Source: Diphasiastrum complanatum
Lineage: Eukaryota; Streptophyta; Lycopodiopsida; Lycopodiales; Lycopodiaceae
Direction: 5' to 3'
DNA length: 64,000 bases
Assembly (NCBI GenBank): GCA_029204225.1
Contig: CM055097.1
Coordinates: 37,997,106 to 38,061,105, forward strand
Shown: piece by piece, positions 1 through 10,152 of the stretch
How positions within the stretch are numbered: position 1 is the stretch's first letter
Layout: every line of letters begins with the position of its first letter
The notes under the pieces: generated by a model
Told to the model about the DNA's origin: nothing
Seen by the model: the letters and a program-made list of their open reading frames with translations, nothing else
Databases searched by the model: none
Translations under genes and position numbers: made by a program

Positions 1-1498
1 TCTTTTGAGGGAGATTTTCCCATTTTAGGATCATATTATAATGTTGCTTTGCTTATTTCTTCGTCATTGAACCTGTCATCTTGTCTCCCTTCAATATAAT
101 TGCTTTGGGCGATTTGATTGTTGGTTCATCAGGAACATTACGCATTCCAAATTTGGTCGGATCCATATGATGTAGAATCTCTTCATCTGTAAGTTCTGCA
201 TTGCCATCATAAGTTAAGGCATGGCTCATTGGTATGAGATCATCCTCAATTGGATCTGGTATAGGTTCCGTTGATATCCAGGCTACATTCAGCACATTTA
301 GTGGAAACATGATTGGCGTATCCAAAGTTTGATCTAACAAAGAAATCTCGCTCATCTCTGATTGAATATCTTGTTGACACATATATCCTACTGTACAATC
401 AATTATTGCAAGAGCTTCATTCCAATTGACAGTATCCGTTTGAGAATCGTAGTGAACTCCCAATTTTTTCTCTGGTCGATCACAAGTGTGATCCGTTGTT
501 GATGAATCGTCATCCGCTTTTTGAATCACTGGCTTGATAGTCCAAGTCGTAGGATCAACTTTAACTGCACATTCACAATTTTCAAAAGTGATTTTTCCGG
601 TACCCCAGTTATGAATTACTTGCGCAACTCGTTACCATGGACGTCCTAAGAGAACTCGGTAGACATTTGGTGCTTCTGGTAAGTCCATCACGACAAAATT
701 AATGACGAACTATACTCCTGCAATCCTGACAGGTATATCTTCCACCATTCCTCATGGACAAACTATCGTTTGATCAGCTAGCTTAATAGCAAAAGTAGCA
801 GGCTTAATCCTTGTAAGGCCCCATTTTGTACATAGCTTTGTAGAAATCAGGTTAACTCCTGAACGACCATCTATCACGGCTGCTTCTTTAGAAAATTGTC
901 TATGTTGTATCGGCAGAGTGATATTATTTTGTTCACTTTTCCAAGCGGCTCCAACATGGAGTACATCGTTAGATTTTTCAAATCCAGCACAAAAAAGTGG
1001 CTCCTGATGGTCTTCTAATTCTTCTTGAGCTAACTTTTGCGCTAAGACTTCTTTTGCTTTTGGGACCAACTTTAGGAACTCTCCCAATGAAATATTGATT
1101 TTGCTAGACAAAATATTCATGAGTAATTCTGTATGCGGTGCTTTCGGTTCAGTCATCTTGAAGGGTTCTTCGTGATGATGTAATTGAACATTCATATCCG
1201 TACGTAAATTTCTTGGAGGCTGCAATGGTGAAGACCGAACTTCAGTTGTTACTTTAGCAGCTTCAAGTTCCTCTTCTTCTTGCTGATGTTTAATCCACTG
1301 TCTCATATCATGATATCTTCGTTTTTCTGTATTAAGATTTGGATAGACTCCCGATGCTGTTGGTGTATCGTTCAATGGTATAGAATCAGCAGGTACTGAA
1401 TCCACTACTGGTTCTTTTTGCTTTTGTGCTCTGGTGACCACCATTAAGGGTGCACTTGGTTTATTCTGAACTACCAATCCTTGCTTAATTGTTATCAA
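1..1498 (-). pseudogene. Ty3/gypsy polyprotein remnant: aspartic protease and linker
   Basis: One minus-strand frame runs from 1498 past the left edge, broken by stops near 749-751, 710-712, 632-634 and 50-52. It encodes a charged Gln/Glu-rich stretch and then a retropepsin-like segment. That segment reads VIDGRSGVNLIS near 860-890, where this lineage usually has an IDGGS-type active-site region. It later reads LLGRPW near 640-655, the conserved motif at the end of plant gypsy protease. The reverse transcriptase would lie beyond the left edge. The protease of such elements cuts Gag-Pol inside the virus-like particle. Family assignment rests on the motifs and on the zinc-knuckle ORF just upstream on the same strand. 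The stops show it is not functional. Confidence 0.75.
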
Positions 1499-1509
1499 AT
1501 TTACAGGTG

Positions 1510-1995
1510 CTATAGTTGTGGTGGCTTCGGTCTTGCTGGACAGTCTTTATAGCAATGCCCATATCCACAATCACAACAGAATGGTACAAATTTTTCTTTA
1601 TTTGGGCATTCTACAACTCTATGATTTTCTCCACATGCAAAGCATCCAAGTGGAGCTCTGGCCCAATTTCTCGAGGCTTGTTGTTGAGCGGCAGCATAAA
1701 TGGCATACTGTTTGGAAGATCCTCCTTCCTGATCATTACCATAGCTCCATTGCTCAACACTTCCGTAAGGTTCGGGTTCCATCAAATTGGCAGGAGGAGT
1801 GGAGTGTTTTGGTGGGGCAGGCAATGCTAGACGTTCCGGGTATCCAAGAGTAGATTGTCGCAGTCTTGCTGCAGGATTGCCTCCATACTGTGGATCTCGA
1901 TATCCCATCTGGGCATACCGTTGCTGAAATAGGGTTGAAATTGCAAAAGACAGTCTCATGGTCAGGTGAATTACACAGATGGCAAACCTACCCAA
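1510..1995 (-). CDS. Ty3/gypsy Gag C-terminal part with two zinc knuckles
   Basis: This 161-residue open frame ends in two cysteine-histidine knuckles of form C-X2-C-X3-H-X4-C, at residues about 118-130 and 140-152, followed by a Pro-rich tail. Such knuckles bind the element's RNA during packaging. The middle is rich in Pro, Gln, Tyr and Ala. It lies upstream of the protease frame (1498 and below) in a different frame, which could be a gag/pol frame change or decay. The N-terminal capsid part is not evident to the right. Copia-derived sequence starts near 2060-2090, so the gypsy element is truncated there. Confidence 0.65.
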   Translation of the reverse strand: MGRFAICVIHLTMRLSFAISTLFQQRYAQMGYRDPQYGGNPAARLRQSTLGYPERLALPAPPKHSTPPANLMEPEPYGSVEQWSYGNDQEGGSSKQYAIYAAAQQQASRNWARAPLGCFACGENHRVVECPNKEKFVPFCCDCGYGHCYKDCPARPKPPQL

Positions 1996-2089
1996 AATTC
2001 AATCAATCGATACTTCTAAAAAATGATAAATCTCTCAGAGTCCAATTTAGAATATATCAGATTTGATCCAAATTTTGACAGAGACTTGA

Positions 2090-2337
2090 TCTGATAAAGA
2101 CATCATACACATCATCTTTGCCCTTTAGTAGATAGATTCAACAAAATCTACTAAAATCATCAATGAATGTCACATACGTCTTAGCTCCACTATTGCTAAT
2201 TGTAGTAAATCCATGAATATCCAAATGTACAAGTTGAAAAGGCTTTGTAGACCTAGTATAAGGTTGTCTATGTGACTTAGACAAAGCACAAGACTCACAA
2301 ACATCTTTGATTCCATTTAAGGAACTTGGAAGAGGCA
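2090..2337 (-). pseudogene. Copia integrase N-terminal fragment (remnant A)
   Basis: The minus strand encodes a piece with CESCALSKSH, the HHCC-side cysteines, then LVHLDIHGFT and FIDDFSRFC. These match the start of the copia integrase catalytic core around its first Asp. A stop follows FSRFC, and the same frame continues with IYLLKGKDD, which fits the family. It should follow the MGHLN motif at about 2510 directly, but the inverted copy 2338-2508 lies between. Nothing of the second and third catalytic acids remains before the gypsy junction. Confidence 0.7.
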
Positions 2338-2788
2338 TCTCTACAAATAGGAATGTTCATTTGGAGGACATCTTGTCTATTCCATCTATTACCAAGAATT
2401 TGTTGAGTGTGAGTCAAATGCTAAGTAAAGGCCTCAAGGTTGAGTTTGATGGAGATGCTTGTATGATCAAAAGGAAGGATGCCTTGGTTGGAAAAGGCAA
2501 AAGACAAGTTGAGGTGTCCCATCCTTCTATGCCAAATCTCTTGAATAGGTATTTGCTCTCTTGCAACACATCCAACCTGGTTAGCAGTAACACAAGCATC
2601 TAGTTTGAACAACTTTCCTTGTCTTTTGCCTTTTCCAACCAAGGCATCCTTCCTTTTGATCATACAAGCATCTCCATCAAACTCAACCTTGAGGCCTTTA
2701 CTTAGCATTTGACTCACACTCAACAAATTCTTGGTAATAGATGGAATAGACAAGATGTCCTCCAAATGAACATTCCTATTTGTAGAGA
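2338..2788. repeat. Exact 171-bp inverted repeat with 109-bp spacer
   Basis: Positions 2338-2508 are the exact reverse complement of 2618-2788, 171 of 171 bases by my reading. The 109-bp spacer (2509-2617) is ordinary copia sequence between protease and pre-integrase. Arm 2618-2788 is in its normal place in the minus-strand frame. Arm 2338-2508 is an inverted copy, and it replaces some coding before the integrase start at 2338. Transcribed, it would form a long perfect hairpin. Confidence 0.95.
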
Positions 2789-3842
2789 GAGAAATAGGAA
2801 TTGCACCAATCCCTTTGATTGCACACTCACCATCATTGGCCGTGTAAATTACCCTCTTGTCATCTCCATATGCCAACAAAGAAGTGAAGGACTCTTTGTG
2901 AAAAGTCATGTGTGAACTTGCTCCATTATCAATCCACCAAGGATCTAGATCTCCATCATTAGCAAGCATACATAAAAATATCACAAAAACATCATCATTT
3001 TCATCTTGAACATCCAAACCATCCTCATCAAGAGTAACATTACCTTGCTTGTCTCCTTGATCTCTCTTCTTCTTGTAGCACTCACTTGCAAAGTGTCCTT
3101 TGATGCCACAATAGAAGCACTTGAGCTTTGATCTATCCTTATTTTTGTCACTTGAAGAAGCATCCACTTGATCTTGCCCTTTAGACCACTTACTTTTGGC
3201 TTTGCCCTTGAATTTGCCCTTTGTGAACATAGTATCCTCTTGAAGTGTCGATGTACATCCACCTCTTGCTTGAAGCCTATATTCCTCATTGATCAAGATC
3301 TCTTGAAGTTCCAACAAACTTGGAAAAGTCTTTTGAATAGCAATACTGTGAACAATGTTATCATGTGCATCCAACAAGCCATTAAGAATCACTTGAATAA
3401 GCTCTCCTTCCTTAATGCTTTCATCAATGCAAGCCAACTCATCATTCAATGCTTTCATCCTCAAAACAAAAGTACTTGGACTTTCTTCATTCTTTTGCAA
3501 ACAAGAAAAGATTTTCCTTCTTAGAGTCAACACTCTAGAAGTAGACTTGGATTCATAAAGCTTCTTCAATGAATTCCAAGCTTCCAAAGATGATGTGCAC
3601 TTACCAACTTCCTTGAGAAGCTCATTATCAACATTCATTTTTATCATGTGTAGAGCCTTCTTGGCCCTCTTGTCATACCTCATTTGATCTTGTTTTGTTT
3701 CTGGTCTCTCCTCTAAACCTACAACAATATCCAAAACATCATTCATCTCAAGAAGTGATTCCATCCTCACTTTCCACAATGAATAGTTACTTGAGATAAG
3801 CCTATCATTGGCCTCCAACATGACTCCAATTGAGGTTGCCAT
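2421..3842 (-). pseudogene. Copia Gag-protease frame (remnant A)
   Basis: The frame opens at ATG 3842 and gives 473 residues. Residues about 20-200 are a copia-type Gag with the SNYSLWKVRMESLL start typical of plant copia. A CCHC knuckle (CFYCGIKGHFASEC) is at about 242-255. The protease reads WWIDNGASSHMT near 302-313, so the usual D-S-G active site is D-N-G. The GAG-pre-integrase motif IWHRRMGHLN is at about 436-445. The last 28 residues are an artefact, because translation runs into the antisense of its own protease segment (see the inverted repeat). The frame is open but the D-N-G change and the missing pol domains make it non-autonomous. Confidence 0.8.
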
Positions 3843-3976
3843 GTAACAATGACCTGATCTTCTCTTTCAAGCTATTTCAATGCACATAGAACTCCTTTGA
3901 ACAACTATAAATGCTTTCAAAAGAAATCACCAAGATTTAAAACTATCTCAAAAATTCTCTTCTAGCTCTTATACCA

Positions 3977-4249
3977 AGCAAATCAACACATAGAATCATG
4001 GAATCTTGATCAACCTATGATCTATTCTCAATCTAATGACTTTTTCCACTTCCTAAGATTGAAACACACTCAAATGAAGTCCACAAACCTCACTATCTAG
4101 AGATCCAATCAAAATTAGGATTTTGTCAAAATCACAAAAGATTGACTATTTTAAATCTACATGCAAATGCTAAAATTTTGATTATGCAATCTAATAGACA
4201 CCACTAAGGCTGATCTAATGATCTAGACTATGGGCTTAATTTCCAACAG
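3977..4249 (-). repeat. LTR-like segment of copia remnant A
   Basis: On the minus strand this starts TGTTGGAAATTAAGCCC directly after a purine tract (AAGGGGGAC, 4250-4258). It ends at a primer-binding-like site TGGTATAAGAGC (3965-3976), one base off the usual TGGTATCAGAGC. A related copy lies at 49724-49992 with the same order: TGTTGG start, then TGGTATAAGTGC, then leader, then the gag ATG. The expected terminal CA is not clear, so the inner boundary is approximate. Confidence 0.55.
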
Positions 4250-4258
4250 TCCCCCTTA

Positions 4259-5236
4259 CAGTCACGGTTGGTGCCTTGGTATCTTCGTCAGGTTTAGCAT
4301 GCTGAAAAACTTCTGGTGCTTGATCCTGGGAAGCGCTTTGGTGAAGATGTTTGCGACCATTTCTGTTGTGGAGCAGTATTGAAGGATCACTTGCCTTGAG
4401 AAAACTTTCTCCTGAATGAAATGATACTGGATTTCTATATGCTTGGATTTGCCATGAAATCTGGGATTCAGTGACAATGAAATACAACTCAAGTTGTCAC
4501 ACGAAATGGTGGTAGCATTGAACTGAGTGTGATGTAAGTCATGAAGTAATAACCTAATTCATACATCTTCTTTTGAAGCTTGACATGTTGCGATGTACTC
4601 TGGGCTAAAAGCATGTTTTGGTGGTACAAAAAAAAAACCTATTTTTCATTGTACCTTTTGGTAGTACATTTCACATGACATAACTTTTTAGTCATAAGTT
4701 CAATTTCAAAAGAGTCTAGTGCTTTAGAAAACGCTTTATGAGCACTTTCCAATGATATGTTACATGACATACTTCCAAGGTACGGTTAAAAAGTTATTGC
4801 AAGTCAAAAGTATTAGTTGAAAATAGTGTATAATTATACAAAATTGTATTTCTACCCAAAAAAGGTAGTGTCCTTGACAGTCCATGTTGTACCACCAAAC
4901 CATGCTTTTAGCCTCTGCCTCTGTTGAAGAAAGCGCAACTGCTTTTTGTTTTCTTGAGTTCCACGAAATCGGTCCCCCTGCCAGATAGAAACAGAACCCG
5001 GAGGTAGATTTTCTGGTAGAGACTGTTCCTCCCCAATCTGAGTCAGAGCCTCGCAGGAGGAGTGGGTCCATAGCATTTCCATCATAGCACAAAATGTGAT
5101 CTAAACTTCCCTGAATATATCTCATCACTCTCTTTGATGCTTTCCGATGGGAGATCCTAGGATTAGACATGAATTGACTTAATGTGCTAACAGTGTATGC
5201 TAAATCTGGTCTAGTACACAACATTGCATACATCAA
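4259..5236 (-). pseudogene. Copia RT C-terminus and RNase H, split by a MITE
   Basis: From 5236 the frame reads CTRPDLAYTVSTLSQFM, then VMRYIQGSLDHILCYDG, then STSGFCFYLAGGPISW and ALSSTEAEA, the usual copia RNase H landmarks. Just after STEAE the coding is cut by a 310-bp insertion (4604-4913). Beyond it the same domain resumes with EYIATCQASKEDV and continues through FHGKSKHIEIQYHF and FTKALP to the C-terminus. The usual acidic residue of the ADW motif is present as SDSDW. A stop lies after KEDV. RNase H degrades the RNA strand during reverse transcription; this copy is dead. Confidence 0.8.
4604..4913. mobile_element. 310-bp MITE with ~28-bp terminal inverted repeats
   Basis: The left end starts GGCTAAAAGCATG and the right end finishes CATGCTTTTAGCC. 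With one mismatch the inverted match extends through TTTGGTGGTACAA, about 28 bp. The flanks carry TCTG at 4600-4603 and 4914-4917, a 4-bp target duplication (CTCTG, 5 bp, if the end base is shared). Removing the element restores the conserved RNase H junction STEAE-YIAT, which confirms the boundaries. There is no coding. The interior is AT-rich. Superfamily is uncertain: a GG start and 4-bp duplication would suit Sola1- or Ginger-like DNA transposons, but this is inference. Confidence 0.9.
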
Positions 5237-5388
5237 AGATCATATTAGTGAATGATAAGAGTACTTCGCTATGTCGAGTACTTCACTATTAGAATCATCA
5301 CAAGTAGATTTAGTCAATACTATACTTGGATCCATTGGAATATCAATTGGTTTGCAATCAGACGTATGAAACTTTTTTTAAATGCTTT

Positions 5389-6487
5389 TTAGATATGCCT
5401 GCTAAGATAGATCTTCTTCTGAAGTCTATTTCTAGTAATGTGAATTCCTAACAAAGAATTGATAGCTCCTAAATCAGTCATGTCAAATTCCTTTGACAGA
5501 TCACTCTTAGTAGTGTGCAGAAGAGAAGTGTCATTAGACAAGATAAATGCATCATCTATGTAAAGAGCTATGTGAACTGAATTGGTGTCTTTATGCTTCA
5601 AATAAACATTATAGTCAACTGAATTGTTTGCAAAACCCAATTGAATGAGATAAGAGTTGATTCTATCAAACCATGCTCTTGCAGCCTGTTTTAGACCGTA
5701 GATTGCTTTGTGCAGCTTGCACACTTTGTGCTCTTGGCCTTTGACTTAGGATCCTTCCGATTGGAAGGTATACAGCCCTTCCTTGATGTTGTCATTGAGA
5801 AATGTTGTCTTGACATCCATTTGGTGCATTTCGACGTCTTCCGCGGCTGCTAACGCAATCAGAGTCCTGATTGACTGCATCTTGATGACAAGACTGAAAA
5901 TTTATTGATAATCTACTCCTTGGACTTGAGTGAATCCTTTAGCCACCAGCCGTGTTTTTCATTTAGCAATGGAACCATCAGAGTTGATCTTCTTCTTGAA
6001 AATTCACTTGTTATCAATAACTCTCTTGTGAGTAGGGAAGTCGACCAGTGTCTAGGTCTGGTTTGTCAAAAGTGAGTTGTACTTGCTTTCCATAGTTTCT
6101 TGCCACTTCACAACATCCTTGGAGTTAATTGCTTCGACTAGGTTCTCTGGTTCTTCTGATGAAGTCCAGAATAATTGAGGTGTATACCTCTCAGGAACTA
6201 TCTGAGTAAGTTCTAATGACAAGTACTATTGGCTGCTCGGCTTCTGTAGCTGTAGCTGTAGGTTCTGTAGAAGGAACATCAACATTGGAAGAATCCATGC
6301 TACGTGAAATAGGATGAAATGACATAGCATTGTTTATCAATGGTTGTTTGAAGTCATAGTATATATGTTCTTGAAATATTACATCCCTAGAGACAAATAC
6401 TACATTGGTGGATGGATCATAAACTTTGTAAGCTTTATGTTCATCAAGATAGCCAATGAAAATACATTTATTTGTCCTATAATCCAA
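5389..6487 (-). pseudogene. Copia reverse transcriptase region (remnant B)
   Basis: From 6487 the end of integrase (KCIFIGYLDEHKAYKVYDP) leads into the linker and then reverse transcriptase. Recognisable pieces are VVKWQETMESKYNSL near 6090-6120, QMDVKTTFLN near 5800-5830, and the open segment 5724-5389 with KAIYGLKQAARAWFDRINSYL. The active site reads YIDDAF near 5555-5570, where copia usually has YVDDM. At least five in-frame stops occur between 6080 and 5740. The enzyme copies element RNA into DNA. This copy cannot be translated through. Confidence 0.85.
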
Positions 6488-6499
6488 CTTCTTCCTAAG

Positions 6500-7510
6500 C
6501 TATTTAGGAATGTTAAAAAAATATATACAACCAAAGATTTCTAAATGGCTAACACTAGGCTTGTGTCCATGCCAAACTTCATAAGGAGTTTTATTGTTGA
6601 CAACTTTGGTGCTTGATCTTTTCTGTAAGTAACAGGTTGTGGCAATAGCTTCTGTCCAAAACTTTGCAAGTAGGCGCGCTTGATGTAGCATGGATCTGGT
6701 TGAGTTCAGAAGAGTTCGTTTCTTCCTTTCCACAATCCCATTCTATTGAGGTGAATAGGAAGTGGTGAACTGTCTTCTAATAACATGTTCAGCCATATAG
6801 TCGGACATCTTGTTAGAGAGGTATTCGCCGCCGCCATCAGTTCGGAGTATTTTCACTTTTGTAGACGTTTGTGTCTCAGCCATGGCCTTGAATCTCTTGA
6901 AACATTCAAAAGCTTCAGATTTGTGCTTAATGAACATGACTGTAGACCATCTAGAATAATCATTTATGAAAGTGATAAAATAGATTGCATCTCCTAAGGA
7001 CGAAGTTGGCATTGGACCACAAAGATCGCTATGTATAAGATCCAATACATGCTTTGTTTTGATGGAATGTGAGCTGGGAAACTTGCTTCTAGAGTGTTTC
7101 CCATAAATGCATGATTCACAAAAGAAAGATTTCCTATCCAATGAAAAAGAAAAATGTAATCCATCAACAGAATTATTACAACGCATATAGGAAAGTGATC
7201 TTGTATTCACGTGTCCAAATTGACTATGCCACAAAATAGCATTATCATTTATATTTTCATGATAGATGCTAGCTAATGCAACTGAATTAGAGATTACGTA
7301 AAGATTTTCGACTCTACTGCATGTAGTCAGAGTAGTTTCTTCATTGAAGATTGCATACTGTTCAGATGAGAAAGTAACAGTGTAGCCCTCATCAGTTATT
7401 TTAGAAACTGACAACAGGTTCTTTGACAACTGAGGTACATGAAGAACATTGGTGACATAAATAGAAAGATCGTTTTTGAACACGATCTTGACTATCTCTT
7501 TGCCTTCCAC
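6500..7510 (-). pseudogene. Copia GAG-pre-integrase and integrase (remnant B)
   Basis: The open part 7510-6743 has the protease tail (LHVPQLSKNLLSVSKI), then ILWHSQFGHVN, then CESCIYGKHSRSKFP. The integrase core follows: LDLIHSDLCGP with the first catalytic Asp, FINDYSRW, and ILRTDGGGEYLS with the second Asp. A TAG at about 6740-6742 interrupts SPQ-NGIVERKKRT, so the third catalytic residue region lies after the stop. The second part (6733-6500) continues with FWTEAIATTCYLQKR and NKTPYEVWHG in the same frame. Integrase inserts the cDNA into the host genome. Only this stop disables an otherwise well-preserved domain. Confidence 0.85.
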
Positions 7511-7543
7511 GCGTATGGTACTTGAATCTCCGAGGTAGATGAA

Positions 7544-8545
7544 TTAATATCTGCTATGAGCTGCATATTGGGTAAACCATTCCTTGCGAGAGGTCATGTG
7601 TTGGGTAGTGCCACTGTCCAGGTACCAGCTATCGTGGTCTTCATTCCCACTGTTGTAAGCCATTAACAGATGTGTATCTGGCTCCTTGAATTCCACCTCA
7701 TTGGAAGAATCTGGTTGGTGTTGTTGTTGCTTCTTTTCCTCATTGTAGATGTGGATATGACACTCTTTGATGTTGTGATTGGATCTCTCGCAATATCTGC
7801 AAAAAAGCTTCTTGCGCGATCCACTATTCTCACCTTGAGTGTGATGCTTCTGTTGTTGCCGCTGCACTTGATTCTTGCCCTTGGAATAGTCTTTCTTCTT
7901 GGTGGGGCCATCGATTTGTCTTTGATGGACAGGCCGCTGGTCTTTCTTTGCATTTTTTCTTGAAGTAAGTGACCGATTACCTTTTGAGGAGTAAGGTCAG
8001 GTTGCGTGGAGATCATCACCACAAAGTGTTCATACGACTTTGGAAGAGAAGAAAACAAGGTCATAATGACATCATCATCTTGAATAGCACATCCTACAGC
8101 TGATCTGATCCATTAAAGATTTGAAATTGTTGATGTGAGAAGTGATGGCAGTAAAATCAGACATGCTAAGTGTAAAGAACTTTCTTCTTAAGGTGCAACC
8201 TAGTGGTTACATCATGAGTCTCATACAAACTTGATAGTAAGTCCAGTGCTTCCTTAGAGGTTTTGTATGTGGTAACATGAGATATTTGGGAGTCAGCCAG
8301 ATCGAGTATGATACATGCTAAGGCTTTCTGATCTTTGATCGCCTTTACTGGATCACCATCTTCTTGTTTCAGGTCAGAATCTTCTACTACAAAGATTTCT
8401 ATATATCAACATCATCCGGAGGTTTAACTTCCATATGTAGAAGTTAGATCCATTGAACTTGTCAATGACTCTAGCCTCATTGGATGATGGAGATGAAGAG
8501 CTACCAATATGAGACGTGTTAGCAGTAATACAAAAAGAACAAAAT
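7544..8545 (-). pseudogene. Copia Gag and protease start (remnant B)
   Basis: Near 8490-8420 the minus strand encodes VIDKFNGSNFYIWKLNLRMM, the usual beginning of this copia Gag type. The next part is in several frames; 8064-7960 contains LFSSLPKSYEHFV. The segment 7867-7544 holds a zinc knuckle CRYCERSNHNIKEC and the protease motif SWYLDSGTTQHMT with an intact D-S-G. Its Gag is unlike that of remnant A, so this is a different copia lineage. Frameshifts and stops separate the parts. Confidence 0.75.
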
Positions 8546-8571
8546 TAATCTCTTGGTTTATATGAGTCTAC

Positions 8572-8583
8572 GCTCTGATACCA
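8572..8583 (-). other. Primer-binding site of copia remnant B
   Basis: On the minus strand this is TGGTATCAGAGC, the standard plant copia site complementary to the 3' end of initiator tRNA-Met. It lies 3 bp inside the LTR end at 8587. Confidence 0.9.
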
Positions 8584-8586
8584 ATA

Positions 8587-8743
8587 TGATGGGGCAAGGG
8601 AATATAGAGAACGTGAACGGAGAAGAGAGCAGGAATATTTGCGGAATAGCTCTCTCGCTACAATGGGCTACTAGATGCAAAAACAGTCTAATAGAATGTT
8701 TATGCAAAATATATTCACAGCCTAAGTGTTCTGGTGCCCAACA
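8587..8743 (-). repeat. 5' LTR of copia remnant B (157 bp)
   Basis: On the minus strand it starts TGTTGGGCA and ends TGCCCCATCA, giving imperfect terminal inverted repeats of about 9-10 bp. It abuts the primer-binding site. At 157 bp it is short for a copia LTR. No matching 3' LTR is found at the other end of the element. Confidence 0.7.
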
Positions 8744-10118
8744 TGATCTTATAAATTAGTTCATACTCACAAAAACAGAATGAGTACAGTTCACCGAAGA
8801 GATTAGAAATGGTTTGTGTGTGGTATTACTGAAAAATGGATTTAGTCAGAAGTTTAGTTCTGAAATAGATTGAAAGAGCAGTAAGTTCAAAAGTAACTTT
8901 GACATTTGTCCACCCTCGTACAAAGGAAAAGCCACGCATCATCTCTTCTTCCCTTGTCAATGTGGCCTCGGGTGGGTTTATGAAGAATACATCCATCATG
9001 TCATCCATGTCCCCCCCGTGATCATGCATTGTGAATGGCACATCCTCGTGTACTGTGTCTCCTTGGGACATATCTTCGTGCAAGTCCACGGGTGGTGTAT
9101 GCAAGGAAAGTGGTGGCTCTCATGCGCTTGCACGTTTGAATCTTGTGGATTGCATGACAACATCTGGTTGAATTCTCCGATAGTCATGTGAGTGCAAGTC
9201 ATCGTCCTACACAATACAAGTGCAACAACAATCAAGAATAATAGAATATTCCTCCAATCGTGAAGGGCGCCAAATGACATACATGAAAAGGGAGCATGCA
9301 CTCATGTTTTTCAGTAATACAAACTGCTTTGCAAATTAGAACTCACAGAAGAACCAAGTAAAGAGTAGAAGAATTTGCAAGATCTATGCCACTACTTCAA
9401 CTTGTCTAGTTTACTTGAAAGCTTGATTCTAAACCAAATTTTAAGATAGGTCTAATTAAATCCCTACTAATTTATATTTGACAAGGCCAACTGCAATTTT
9501 GTGATCCATGCTCATTGTTTGTGACAAGGCCAACTGCAATCTTGTGAAGAGCAAGGCGAGCCATTTAATTATGCACATAGGCATGGATCGAATTTCGACT
9601 AGATATGCAAACCATGCCTATGAGTATTATTATATGGCTAGTCTCGCTCTTGAATTCTCCTAAACTAATGAAAACTGAGATTTGCATACTATTCTGCTTC
9701 TGTATCCAATCGAGGGGTTCAAGGTTAAGGTGTTTTTGATCAAAATGCCTAAACATCCAAATTCTTAAAGATTCCTTCTACACTAAGGTCACATGTTATC
9801 ATCTAGTCACCATGTGTCATTGGCAAAGTATGGCATGATATCTCGCAATAGAAAAATAGTGTTATGCTCATATGGTTAGAAGTCATTCATAAATATGTTG
9901 GTGATCTATGGCAGTTCAACCAAGCATCTCATGTATAGATTCAAGATAGATCTAAATCTCTCATTGTTTGGAGCAAGGCCAATTGTAATCTTGTAATGAT
10001 ATCCAAGCCTATGTGTTTCATTACATGGCTGGCCTCTCCAATATGCCTAAACTAATGAAAACAATAGAGGTCTGCTTGTTAAGAATCTAATTTTGTATAA
10101 TTAATTGCAAAAGAGTAC
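8744..10118. other. Non-coding interval with a diverged duplicated sequence
   Basis: No convincing gene. Open frames at 8826-9104 and 8996-9301 (minus) overlap each other and match nothing I recognise. A repeat is visible. The phrase AAGGCCAACTGCAATCTTGTGA near 9484 and 9523 recurs, diverged, near 9971. CCTAAACTAATGAAAAC near 9658 recurs near 10048. The second copy is interrupted by the CACTA-like element and resumes at 20902, so the first copy serves as a related site without the insertion. Confidence 0.6.
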
Positions 10119-10121
10119 GTC

Positions 10122-10152
10122 CACAACAACACCCGCTACGATTTGCGACGTG
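10122..10152 (+). repeat. Left terminal inverted repeat of the CACTA-like element
   Basis: It begins CACAACAACACCC and runs to GCGACGTG. It pairs imperfectly with 20868-20898. GTC directly precedes it. Confidence 0.65.

Larger units (their letters stand above)
2060..4249 (-). mobile_element. Ty1/copia remnant A (LTR-like end, gag, protease, start of integrase)
   Basis: Read on the minus strand, an LTR-like end (4249 to 3977) is followed by a primer-binding-like site, a leader, gag with zinc knuckle, protease, the GAG-pre-integrase region and the start of the integrase core. Sequence related to copia stops near 2060-2090, where gypsy sequence begins. Most of integrase, all of reverse transcriptase, RNase H and the 3' LTR are missing. 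A 171-bp exact inverted duplication lies in the pre-integrase region. Its Gag resembles that of the complete copia element at 54.3-60.1 kb, including the CF(Y/F)CGxKGHFA knuckle, so the two belong to related lineages. Confidence 0.8.
4250..8743 (-). mobile_element. Ty1/copia remnant B (LTR-PBS-gag-PR-IN-RT-RNaseH-PPT)
   Basis: The full copia order is visible on the minus strand: short LTR (8743 to 8587), primer-binding site (8583-8572), gag, zinc knuckle, protease, integrase, reverse transcriptase, RNase H and a purine tract at 4258-4250. The sequence after the purine tract does not resemble the right-hand LTR beyond TGTTGG, so the true 3' LTR appears lost or replaced. Many stops and frameshifts break the coding. 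A MITE splits RNase H. Confidence 0.8.

Noticed and set aside
2307-2603. Plus-strand ORF of 98 residues resembling copia protease
   Set aside because: It is the inverted copy of the minus-strand protease segment (2618-2788) plus antisense sequence, not a gene.
8826-9301. Two overlapping minus-strand ORFs (92 and 101 residues)
   Set aside because: Different frames of one stretch, no recognised motif and no splice context.
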